Assembly: GCA_036013505.1 (NCBI GenBank)
Contig: CP107851.1
Span: 6,098,501-6,162,500 of the forward strand
Source of the DNA: Streptomyces sp. NBC_00510
GTDB lineage: Bacteria; Actinomycetota; Actinomycetes; Streptomycetales; Streptomycetaceae
Reading direction: 5' to 3'
DNA length: 64,000 nt
Shown here: positions 34,303 to 42,548 of the stretch, piece by piece
How positions within the stretch are numbered: the first letter of the stretch is position 1
How the letters are laid out: every line of letters begins with the position of its first letter
The notes under the pieces: model-generated
Database searches by the model: none
What the model saw: the letters and a program-made list of their open reading frames with translations, nothing else
What the model was told of the DNA's origin: nothing
Position numbers and translations under genes: made by a program

Positions 34303-35775
34303 ATGGCCGTCGACTACGCCGTGATCATCGGCTATCTGGCCGGCATGCTCGCCGTGGGCTGGTGGGGCATGCGCCGCGCCAGGTCCAAGAGCGAGTTCCT
34401 GGTCGCCGGCCGCAGGCTGGGCCCGTCGATGTACTCCGGCACCATGGCCGCGATCGTCCTCGGCGGCGCCTCCACCATCGGCGGCGTCGGCCTCGGCTAC
34501 CAGTACGGCCTGTCCGGCGCCTGGATGGTCTTCACCATCGGCCTCGGCCTGCTGGCGCTGAGCGCCTTCTTCTCGGCCCGCATCGCCCGCCTGAAGGTCT
34601 ACACCGTCTCGGAGATGCTCGACCTGCGCTACGGCGGCTCGGCCGGCGTCATCTCCGGCGTCGTCATGTGGGCGTACACGCTGATGCTCGCGGTGACCTC
34701 GACGATCGCCTACGCGACGATCTTCGACGTCCTGTTCGGGATGGACCGCACCCTGGCGATCATCCTGGGCGGCGCCGTCGTGGTGGCGTACTCCACGCTG
34801 GGCGGCATGTGGTCGATCACGCTCACCGACATGGTGCAGTTCGTGGTCAAGACCCTCGGCGTGCTGGTCCTGCTGCTGCCGATCGCGGTGATCAAGGCGG
34901 GCGGCTTCGCGGAGATGAAGGCGCAGCTGCCGAGCGAGTACTTCGCGCCCCTGGGCATCGGCGGGCAGACGATCTTCACCTACGTGCTGATCTACACCTT
35001 CGGCATGCTCATCGGCCAGGACATCTGGCAGCGCGTGTTCACCGCCCGCAGCGACAGGATCGCCAAGCTCGGCGGCACCGTCGCAGGCGTCTACTGCCTG
35101 GTCTACGCGATCGCCGGCGCCGTCATCGGCACCGCCGCCAAGGTGCTGTACCCGAACCTGGCCGCGGCCGACGACGCCTTCGCCACCATCGTCAAGGACG
35201 CGCTGCCGGTGGGCGTGCGCGGCCTGGTGCTGGCCGCCGCGCTCTCCGCGGTGATGTCCACCTCCTCCGGCGCGCTGATCGCCTGCGCCACCGTGGCCAA
35301 CAACGACATCTGGTCGCGGCTGCGCGGCGTGGTCGGCCGCGGGCGGGACGGCGAGGAGGGCGCGCACGACGAGGTCTCGGGCAACCGCGTCTTCATCCTG
35401 ATCATGGGCGTGGTCGTCATCGTCACCGCCATCGCGCTGAACAACGTCGTCGAGGCGCTGACCGTGGCGTACAACCTGCTCGTCGGCGGGCTGCTGGTGC
35501 CGATCCTCGGCGGTCTGCTGTGGCGGCGCGGCACCGCGGCGGGCGCCCTCGCCTCGGTGGCCGTCGGCGGCCTGGCCGTCGTGGGCCTGATGGTCTGGAA
35601 GGGCATCCTGGCCAACGAGCCGGTCTACTACGGCCTGCTGGCCTCCCTCGTCGTCTACGTCGCGGTGAGCCTCGCCACCAAGCCGACCGACGCCGCCGTG
35701 CTGGCGGCCTGGCGGGAGCGGCTGGCCGGACGGACCCCCGTCCCGGCCGCCGAGGGGACCGTCCCGGTCGGATAA
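34303..35775 (+). CDS. Sodium:solute symporter (SSS family)
   Basis: 490 aa from the ATG at 34303; GGAGGAGGG 4 nt upstream. About 13 membrane segments. SSS signature regions: AIVLGGASTIGGVGLGYQYG, IAYATIFDVLFG, MWSITLTDMVQFVVKTLG, FGMLIGQDIWQRVFTARSD, and ALSAVMSTSSGALIACATVA, where the Ser/Thr pair forms part of the Na+ site. First gene of an operon with an agmatinase-like hydrolase and a ThDP enzyme, so it probably imports a guanidino compound or the derived acid (inference). Confidence 0.93.
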   Translation: MAVDYAVIIGYLAGMLAVGWWGMRRARSKSEFLVAGRRLGPSMYSGTMAAIVLGGASTIGGVGLGYQYGLSGAWMVFTIGLGLLALSAFFSARIARLKVYTVSEMLDLRYGGSAGVISGVVMWAYTLMLAVTSTIAYATIFDVLFGMDRTLAIILGGAVVVAYSTLGGMWSITLTDMVQFVVKTLGVLVLLLPIAVIKAGGFAEMKAQLPSEYFAPLGIGGQTIFTYVLIYTFGMLIGQDIWQRVFTARSDRIAKLGGTVAGVYCLVYAIAGAVIGTAAKVLYPNLAAADDAFATIVKDALPVGVRGLVLAAALSAVMSTSSGALIACATVANNDIWSRLRGVVGRGRDGEEGAHDEVSGNRVFILIMGVVVIVTAIALNNVVEALTVAYNLLVGGLLVPILGGLLWRRGTAAGALASVAVGGLAVVGLMVWKGILANEPVYYGLLASLVVYVAVSLATKPTDAAVLAAWRERLAGRTPVPAAEGTVPVG

Positions 35776-35827
35776 AGTCACAAAGCGAGCAGAGCGCAAC
35801 GAAGCGCATGAAAGAAGGCAGTTACCC

Positions 35828-36790
35828 ATGAGCAGCACCGAACCGCGCGGCCCCATCGACTCCTCCCGCACCCCGCGGTACGCCGGTCCCGCCACGTTCG
35901 CGCGGCTCCCGCGCCTCGACGAGGTCGGCACCACCGACGTCGCCGTGGTCGGCGTGCCCTTCGACGCGGGCGTCTCCTACCGCCCCGGCGCCCGCTTCGG
36001 CGGCAACGCGATCCGCGAGGCCTCCCGTCTGCTGCGCCCGTACAACCCGGCGCAGGACGCCTCGCCCTTCGCGCTCGCCCAGGTCGCGGACGCCGGTGAC
36101 ATCGCCGCCAACCCGTTCAACATCAACGAGGCCGTCGAGTCCATCCAGGCCGCCGCCGACGACCTGCTCGACACCGGCGCCCGCCTGATGACCCTCGGCG
36201 GCGACCACACCATCTCGCTGCCCCTGCTGCGCGCCATGGCCCGCAAGCACGGCCCGGTCGCCCTGCTCCACTTCGACGCCCACCTCGACACCTGGGACAC
36301 CTACTTCGGGGCCGAGTACACCCACGGCACCCCGTTCCGGCGGGCCGTGGAGGAAGGCGTCCTCGACACCTCCGCGCTCTCCCACGTCGGCACCCGCGGC
36401 CCGCTGTACGGCAAGCAGGACCTCACCGACGACGAGAAGATGGGCTTCGGCATCGTCACCTCCGCCGACGTCTACCGGCGCGGCGCCGACGAGGTCGCCC
36501 AGCAGCTGCGCGAGCGCATCGGCGACCGCCCGCTGTACATCTCCATCGACATCGACGTCCTCGACCCGGCCCACGCCCCCGGCACCGGCACCCCCGAGGC
36601 CGGCGGCATCACCTCCCGCGAGCTGCTGGAGATCCTGCGGGGCCTGGCCTCCTGCCACCTGATCTCCGCCGACGTCGTCGAGGTCGCCCCCGCCTACGAC
36701 CACGCCGAGATCACCAGCGTCGCGGCCTCCCACACCGCGTACGAGCTGACCACGATCATGACCCGGCAGATCGCGGCCGGCCGCGCATGA
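35828..36790 (+). CDS. speB: Agmatinase/guanidinobutyrase (ureohydrolase family)
   Basis: 320 aa. Ureohydrolase metal ligands are all present: GGDHT (H127), DAHLD (D150, H152, D154) and SIDIDVLDPAHAPGTGTPEA (D241, D243). It removes urea from agmatine or 4-guanidinobutyrate. No arginine decarboxylase gene is nearby, so guanidinobutyrate or an imported guanidine substrate is as likely as agmatine. 52 nt after the symporter; its stop overlaps the ATG of the next gene (ATGA). Confidence 0.93.
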   Translation: MSSTEPRGPIDSSRTPRYAGPATFARLPRLDEVGTTDVAVVGVPFDAGVSYRPGARFGGNAIREASRLLRPYNPAQDASPFALAQVADAGDIAANPFNINEAVESIQAAADDLLDTGARLMTLGGDHTISLPLLRAMARKHGPVALLHFDAHLDTWDTYFGAEYTHGTPFRRAVEEGVLDTSALSHVGTRGPLYGKQDLTDDEKMGFGIVTSADVYRRGADEVAQQLRERIGDRPLYISIDIDVLDPAHAPGTGTPEAGGITSRELLEILRGLASCHLISADVVEVAPAYDHAEITSVAASHTAYELTTIMTRQIAAGRA

Positions 36791-38394
36791 GCGGGCGCAA
36801 CGGCGGCGACCTCGTCGTCGAATCCCTGACGGCGCTCGGCGCGACGACGGTCTTCGGCCTGCCCGGGCAGCACGCGCTGGGCGCCTTCGACGCGCTGCGG
36901 CGCTCGAAGCTGGACTACCTGGGCCTGCGGGTGGAGAACAACGCGGGCTTCGCCGCGGACGCGTACGCCCGCGTCACGGGCGGCGCCGCGCCGCTGCTGG
37001 TCTCCACCGGCCCCGGCGCGCTGATGACGCTCGCCGCGCTGCAGGAGTCGGCCGCCGCCTCGGCGCCGGTCATCGCCATCGGCAGCCAGGTGCCGGTCGC
37101 CGGGCTCGGCGGCGGCCGCCACGGCTACCTGCACGAACTCGCCGACCAGAAGGCGTCCTTCCGCGACATCGTCAAGTCGGTGCACACCGTCCGCACCGCG
37201 TCCCAGATCCCCTCGGCCCTCGCCGCCGCCTGGGAGTCGGCGCTGACCGCGCCGTACGGGCCGGTGTGGGTGGAGATCCCGCAGGACGTGCTGCTCGCCC
37301 CCGTCACGGTGCCGCCGGTCGGGGAGCTGGCGGCCGGGCCCCGGCCGCTGCGCCCTCGCGCCGAGCTGATCGCCGAGGCGGCGGCGCTGCTGTCCCGCGC
37401 CGAGCGGCCGGTCGTGCTGGCAGGCGGCGGCGTCGCGCGCTCGGGGGCCGAGGCCGAACTGCGCGCCCTCGCCGAGCGGCTCGACGCCCCGGTCGCCTGC
37501 ACCTTCGGCGGCAAGGGGGCCTTCCCGTGGGAACACCCGCTGTCGCTGCGGAGCTGGCTGGAGGACCGGTACACCACCGACTTCCTGGAGGAGGCCGACG
37601 TCCTGCTGGTCGTCGGCTCCGGGCTGGGCGAGCTCTCCTCGAACTACCACACCTTCCGCCCGCGCGGCCGGGTGATCCAGGTCGAGGCCGACCTCGGCAA
37701 GCTGGAGTCCAACCACCCGGCGCTCGGCATCCACGCCGACGCCCGGCTCGCCCTCGGCGCGCTCGCCGCGGCCGTGGACGAGCGCCGCGACGCGGGCGCG
37801 CCCGAGGCGGTGGCGGCCCTGCTGGAACGGGTCCGGGAGCGCCTCGACGGCCAGGACCTCGGTCTGGAGCAGCGCGTCCTCGCCGCCGTGCGGGACGCCC
37901 TCCCCGAGGACGCCCCCAGCTTCTGGGACATGACGATCCTCGCCTACTGGGCCTGGTCCGCCTGGCCCGGCCCGATGCACTCCGCCCAGGGCGCCGGCGG
38001 CCTCGGCTACGGCTTCCCCGCCGCGCTGGGCGCGGCCGCCGCGGACCGCGCCCGGCCCGTGCTGGCCGTGTCGGGCGACGGCGGCGCGATGTACTCCATC
38101 GCCGAGCTCGCCACGGCCCGGCAGTACGGCCTGCCCGTCACCTGGCTGATCGTCGACGACGGCGGCTACGGCATCCTGCGCGAGTACATGACGGACGCCT
38201 TCGGCGAGGCCACCGGCACCGAGCTGGCCCGGCCGGACTTCGTCGCACTCGCCGGGGCCTTCGGCGTCCCGGCGGTCCGTACGAGCCCCGAGCGGCTCCG
38301 GGACGACCTCGCGGACGCCCTCGCGGCGCCCGGCCCCTCCGTGGTCGTGCTCCCCGCGCTGCTGCGGATGTTCGCGCCGACGCACCTGGGGTGA
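36787..38394 (+). CDS. Thiamine diphosphate-binding enzyme (acetolactate synthase-like)
   Basis: 535 aa. Three-domain ThDP enzyme: catalytic Glu region LRVENNAGFAADAYARVTGG, STGPGALMTLAALQESAAAS, a central FAD/Rossmann-like domain, and the cofactor motif SGDGGAMYSIAELATARQYG followed by WLIVDDGGYGILREYM. It resembles the acetolactate synthase/benzoylformate decarboxylase group rather than a true IlvB, which is longer and paired with IlvN. Operon context (ATGA overlap with speB) suggests it decarboxylates a 2-oxo acid from the guanidino pathway (inference). Confidence 0.9.
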   Translation: MSGRNGGDLVVESLTALGATTVFGLPGQHALGAFDALRRSKLDYLGLRVENNAGFAADAYARVTGGAAPLLVSTGPGALMTLAALQESAAASAPVIAIGSQVPVAGLGGGRHGYLHELADQKASFRDIVKSVHTVRTASQIPSALAAAWESALTAPYGPVWVEIPQDVLLAPVTVPPVGELAAGPRPLRPRAELIAEAAALLSRAERPVVLAGGGVARSGAEAELRALAERLDAPVACTFGGKGAFPWEHPLSLRSWLEDRYTTDFLEEADVLLVVGSGLGELSSNYHTFRPRGRVIQVEADLGKLESNHPALGIHADARLALGALAAAVDERRDAGAPEAVAALLERVRERLDGQDLGLEQRVLAAVRDALPEDAPSFWDMTILAYWAWSAWPGPMHSAQGAGGLGYGFPAALGAAAADRARPVLAVSGDGGAMYSIAELATARQYGLPVTWLIVDDGGYGILREYMTDAFGEATGTELARPDFVALAGAFGVPAVRTSPERLRDDLADALAAPGPSVVVLPALLRMFAPTHLG

Positions 38395-38566
38395 ACCGGC
38401 GCCCGGTCCCGGCCGAGAGAGGGGGAAACGTTTCGGCGGGCTTTGTCCCGAGACCTCCGACCGAGCGCTGTCGGACCCTGGTCGTAGTTTTGTTGCGGGA
38501 GGATGAAATCCGCACTCCAGGGCGTTGTGATCCTCCGGCGAAAAGGACGGGACGGGAGGACACCGG

Positions 38567-41500
38567 GTGGCGGCGAAGGACGACGAAGCGAAGGCCGGCG
38601 AGGCCGTGAGGGCCGAGGGGTGGCTGCGGCGGCTGATGGGGTACTGCTGGCGTTACCGGGGGAACGTGGGCCTCGCGCTCGGTTCCTCCCTCGCCGGCAT
38701 GGCCGTGATGGCCCTCGTGCCGCTCGTCCCCAAGTTGATCATCGACGACGTCATCGTCAAGCACGACAAGCCGCTCGCCCCCTGGGCGGCCGTGCTGATC
38801 GCCGCCGCGGTCGTGGTCTACCTGATGACGTTCCTGCGGCGCTTCTACGGCGGCAGGCTCGCCCTCGACGTGCAGCACGACATGCGCACGGACATGTTCC
38901 ACTCGCTCACCCGGCTGGACGGCGCGCGCCAGGACGAGCTCAACACCGGCCAGGTCGTCGGCCGGGCCACCAGTGACCTGCAGCTCATCCAGGGCCTGCT
39001 CTTCATGGCGCCCATGATGATCGGCAACGTCCTGCTCTTCGTCCTGTCGATCGTCGTGATGTTCGTGCTCTCGCCGATGCTGACCCTGATCGCCCTCGCC
39101 GTCGCGCCCGCCCTGTGGTTCCTGGCCGACCGCAGCCGCAAGCGGCTCTTCCCCGCCACCTGGTACGCCCAGGGCCAGGCCGCCGCCGTCGCCGGGATCG
39201 TGGACGGCTCGGTGACCGGCGTCCGCGTCGTGAAGGGCTTCGGCCAGGAGCAGCAGGAGATGTCCAAGCTGCGCTCGGTCAGCGAGCGGCTCTTCGCCGG
39301 ACGGCTGCGCACCATCAGGTTCAACGCGCGCTACGGCCCCGCGCTCCAGGCGGTGCCCTCGCTCGGGCAGGTCGGCATGCTGGCGCTCGGCGGCTGGATG
39401 GCCGTGAAGGGCCAGATCACCCTGGGCACCTTCGTCGCGTTCTCGACCTACCTCGCCCAGCTGACCGGCCCGGTGCGCATGCTCACGATGATGCTCACCG
39501 TCGGCCAGCAGGCCAGGGCCGGGGTCGAGCGCGTCACCGAGCTCATCGACACCCGGCCCAGCCTGGAGGAGGGCGCCGGGCAGCTGCCCCGCGAGGCCCC
39601 GGCCACCGTCGAGTTCGATCACGTCAGCTTCGGCTACGACCGCACCCGTCCCGTGCTGGACGACTTCTCGCTCACCGTCGAGCCCGGCGAGACCGTCGCC
39701 GTCGTCGGCGCCTCCGGCAGCGGCAAGTCGACCGTCTCGCTGCTGCTGCCGCGCTTCTACGACGTGACCGGCGGCGCCGTCCGCGTCGGCGGCCGGGACG
39801 TGCGCGACCTGACCTTCGACTCCCTGCGCGACGCCATAGGGCTCGTCCCGGAGGACAGCTTCCTGTTCTCCGACACCGTCCGCGCCAACATCGCCTACGG
39901 CCACCCCGACGCCACCGACGAGCAGATCCTCACCGCGACCCGGCACGCCCAGGCGGACGAGTTCATCAGCGCCCTGCCCGAGGGGTACGGCACCGTCGTC
40001 GGCGAGCAGGGACTGACCCTCTCCGGCGGCCAGCGCCAGCGCGTCGCCCTGGCCCGCGCCATCCTCACCGACCCGCGGCTGCTCGTCCTCGACGACGCGA
40101 CCTCCGCCGTGGACGCCCGCGTCGAGGCCGAGATCCACGACGCGCTGCGCGAGGTGATGGCGGGCCGCACGACCCTGCTCATCGCCCACCGGCGCTCCAC
40201 CCTCGCCCTCGCCGACCGGATCGCCGTGCTGGAGGCCGGCCGGCTGGTCGACGTGGGCACCCACGAGGAGCTGGAGGCCCGCTGCCCGCTGTACCGGCGG
40301 CTGCTCACCGACCCCGACGAGCTCGGCTCGGACGTCGTCACGCACGACCCCGCGGGCGAGGTCGTGCCGCTGACCGAGTGGCCCGGCGAGGGCGCGATCG
40401 CGGCCCCGGCGGCACGTCCCGCCGCCGAGGCGCCCGCGGAGGGCGGCGTGACGGCGGCCCTGTGGCCGCAGGACCGCCGGCACCGAGACGAGGACACCGG
40501 GCGGACGCAGTCGGCGCCCTCCCCGGCCGCCACGCGCGGCGGCCCGGGCGGCATGGCCTCGGCCATGGCCGGGATGCCCGCCACCCCCGAGCTGCTCGCG
40601 CAGGTGGCGGCGCTGCCCCCGGCCCTGGACACCCCGGACGTCGACGAGGACCGGGCGGCCTCCGTCGAGAAGGACTTCGGCCTGCGCAGTCTGCTGCGCG
40701 GCTTCCGTGGCCCCCTGCTGCTCAGCCTGCTGTTCGTCGCCGTCGACGCGCTGGCCGGGCTGCTGCTGCCGGTCCTGATCCGGCACGGCATCGACTCCGG
40801 TGTGCGGCAGGCCGCGCTCGGCGCCGTCTGGGCCGCCTCGTTGCTGGGACTCGCCGTGGTCGCCGCGCAGTGGGGCGCGCAGTGGGGCTCCACGCGCCTG
40901 ACCGGCCGTACCGGCGAGCGCGTGCTCTACACGCTCCGGGTGAAGATCTTCTCCCACCTGCACCGGCTCGGGCTCGACTACTACGAGCGCGAGCTGAGCG
41001 GCCGCATCATGACCCGGATGACGACCGACGTCGACGCGCTGTCGACGTTCCTGCAGACCGGACTGGTCACCGCGCTGGTCAGCGTGCTCACCTTCCTCGG
41101 CATCCTGGTCGCGCTGCTGGTGATCGACGTCCAGCTGGCGCTGATCGTCTTCGCCACCCTGCCGGTGCTCTTCGTCGCCACCTGGGTCTTCCGCCGCAAG
41201 TCCGTGAAGGCCTACGAGCTGGCCCGGGAGCGGGTCAGCGTCGTCAACGCGGACCTGCAGGAGCACGTCGCCGGACTCCGCGTCGTGCAGGCCTTCCGGG
41301 GCGAGCGCGGCGGCGCCGAGCGCTTCGCCGACCGCAGCGACGCCTACCGGCAGGCGCGTGTGCGCGGGCAGTGGCTGATCTCGGTGTACTTCCCCTTCGT
41401 GCAGCTGCTGTCCAGCGTCGCCGCCGCCCTGGTGCTGATCGTCGGCGCCCACCGGGTCGGCGCGGGCACGCTCACCGCAGGCGCCCTGGTGGCCTACCTG

Positions 41501-42412
41501 CTCTACATCGACCTGTTCTTCTCGCCCGTGCAGCAGCTCTCCCAGGTCTTCGACGGCTACCAGCAGGCGTCGGTGTCCCTGGGCCGCATCCGCGAACTGC
41601 TCCGCACGCCGACCGCCACCCCGCCCGCCGGGTCCCCGCGCAGCGTCGGCCGGCTGCGCGGCGAGATCGCCTTCCGCGACGTGCACTTCCGCTACACCGA
41701 GGAGGGCGCCGAGGCGCTGTCCGGGATCGACCTGCGGATCCCCGCGGGCCAGACGGTGGCCTTCGTCGGCGAGACGGGCGCGGGCAAGTCGACCCTGGTC
41801 AAGATGGTGGCCCGGTTCTACGACCCGACCTCGGGCGCGGTCCTCGTCGACGGCCAGGACATCCGCGAGCTCGACCTGACCGGCTACCGGCAGCGGCTCG
41901 GCGTCGTCCCGCAGGAGGCCTACCTCTTCGAGGGGACGGTCCGCGACGCCATCGCCTACGGGCGGATGGACGCCACCGACGCCGAGGTCGAGGCCGCGGC
42001 CCGGGCCGTCGGCGCCCACGACATGATCGCCACGCTGGACGGCGGCTACCTGCACTCGGTCTCCGAGCGGGGCCGCAACCTCTCCGCCGGACAGCGGCAG
42101 TTGATCGCCCTGGCCCGCGCCGAGCTGGTCGACCCCGACGTCCTGCTGCTCGACGAGGCGACGGCCGCCCTGGACCTGGCCACCGAGGCCCTGGTCAACC
42201 GGGCCGCCGACCGGCTCGCCGTACGCCGCACCACCCTGGTCGTCGCCCACCGGCTGACCACCGCCGCCCGCGCCGACCGGGTCGTCCTCCTCGACCACGG
42301 CCGGGTCGTCGAGGACGGCACGCACGAGCAGCTCCTCGCCGCCGACGGCCGCTACGCCGAGCTGTGGCGCACCTTCGTCGGCGAGGACGAGAGCAGCGAG
42401 GCCGTCGCCTAG
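38567..42412 (+). CDS. Fused heterodimer-type ABC exporter (two TMD-NBD halves)
   Basis: 1281 aa from the GTG at 38567; GGGAGG upstream. Two complete type-IV exporter halves in one chain, joined by a Pro/Ala-rich linker (about residues 590-700). NBD1: Walker A GASGSGKST (about 380), signature LSGGQRQRVA (about 484), Walker B LLVLDDATSAVD, where the catalytic Glu is Asp. NBD2: Walker A GETGAGKST (about 1068), signature LSAGQRQLIA (about 1171) and canonical LLLDEATAALD. The Asp in NBD1 and the altered signature in NBD2 mark one degenerate and one active ATP site, as in TM287/288-type exporters. Substrate unknown. A 10-bp palindrome GAAACGTTTC (38425-38434) lies 132 nt upstream. Followed by a terminator. 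Confidence 0.93.
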   Translation: MAAKDDEAKAGEAVRAEGWLRRLMGYCWRYRGNVGLALGSSLAGMAVMALVPLVPKLIIDDVIVKHDKPLAPWAAVLIAAAVVVYLMTFLRRFYGGRLALDVQHDMRTDMFHSLTRLDGARQDELNTGQVVGRATSDLQLIQGLLFMAPMMIGNVLLFVLSIVVMFVLSPMLTLIALAVAPALWFLADRSRKRLFPATWYAQGQAAAVAGIVDGSVTGVRVVKGFGQEQQEMSKLRSVSERLFAGRLRTIRFNARYGPALQAVPSLGQVGMLALGGWMAVKGQITLGTFVAFSTYLAQLTGPVRMLTMMLTVGQQARAGVERVTELIDTRPSLEEGAGQLPREAPATVEFDHVSFGYDRTRPVLDDFSLTVEPGETVAVVGASGSGKSTVSLLLPRFYDVTGGAVRVGGRDVRDLTFDSLRDAIGLVPEDSFLFSDTVRANIAYGHPDATDEQILTATRHAQADEFISALPEGYGTVVGEQGLTLSGGQRQRVALARAILTDPRLLVLDDATSAVDARVEAEIHDALREVMAGRTTLLIAHRRSTLALADRIAVLEAGRLVDVGTHEELEARCPLYRRLLTDPDELGSDVVTHDPAGEVVPLTEWPGEGAIAAPAARPAAEAPAEGGVTAALWPQDRRHRDEDTGRTQSAPSPAATRGGPGGMASAMAGMPATPELLAQVAALPPALDTPDVDEDRAASVEKDFGLRSLLRGFRGPLLLSLLFVAVDALAGLLLPVLIRHGIDSGVRQAALGAVWAASLLGLAVVAAQWGAQWGSTRLTGRTGERVLYTLRVKIFSHLHRLGLDYYERELSGRIMTRMTTDVDALSTFLQTGLVTALVSVLTFLGILVALLVIDVQLALIVFATLPVLFVATWVFRRKSVKAYELARERVSVVNADLQEHVAGLRVVQAFRGERGGAERFADRSDAYRQARVRGQWLISVYFPFVQLLSSVAAALVLIVGAHRVGAGTLTAGALVAYLLYIDLFFSPVQQLSQVFDGYQQASVSLGRIRELLRTPTATPPAGSPRSVGRLRGEIAFRDVHFRYTEEGAEALSGIDLRIPAGQTVAFVGETGAGKSTLVKMVARFYDPTSGAVLVDGQDIRELDLTGYRQRLGVVPQEAYLFEGTVRDAIAYGRMDATDAEVEAAARAVGAHDMIATLDGGYLHSVSERGRNLSAGQRQLIALARAELVDPDVLLLDEATAALDLATEALVNRAADRLAVRRTTLVVAHRLTTAARADRVVLLDHGRVVEDGTHEQLLAADGRYAELWRTFVGEDESSEAVA

Positions 42413-42431
42413 GCCCTCCCTTGGCGCTCCC

Positions 42432-42461
42432 GCGGCCCGGACCCCCGGTGGTCCGGGCCGC
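42432..42461. terminator. Intrinsic terminator after the ABC exporter
   Basis: A 12-bp stem GCGGCCCGGACC and complement with a 6-nt loop, 20 nt after the exporter stop and before the peptidase promoter; a CTTTG tract follows. Confidence 0.85.
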
Positions 42462-42503
42462 CGCTCTTTGCCCAACGCCCCCTGGCGGCGGACCACTTCC
42501 TCC

Positions 42504-42525
42504 TCATAGGTTCACGGGCGACGCC
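42504..42525 (+). promoter_or_regulatory. Peptidase promoter minus-10 (TAGGTT) with overlapping palindrome
   Basis: TAGGTT (42504-42509) is followed by ACGGGCG-A-CGCCCGT (42511-42525), which covers the expected transcription start. It is either an operator or a 5' stem-loop. The ribosome binding site GAAGGAGGGGG then precedes the ATG. Confidence 0.45.
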
Positions 42526-42548
42526 CGTCGAACCCCGAAGGAGGGGGC

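Noticed and set aside
34249..35934. Long minus-strand open frame opposite the symporter
   Set aside because: His/Asp/Gly/Arg-rich shadow; the symporter frame has clear membrane segments and family motifs.
38425..38434. GAAACGTTTC palindrome upstream of the ABC exporter as an operator
   Set aside because: Only 10 bp, 132 nt from the start and with no adjacent regulator gene; mentioned in the exporter entry but not called as a site.
38138..42496. A 1452-codon antisense open frame opposite the ABC exporter
   Set aside because: Strong family motifs lie in the plus-strand frame. The antisense frame is a mirror of third-position GC bias and has low-complexity Val/Gly/Arg/His composition.
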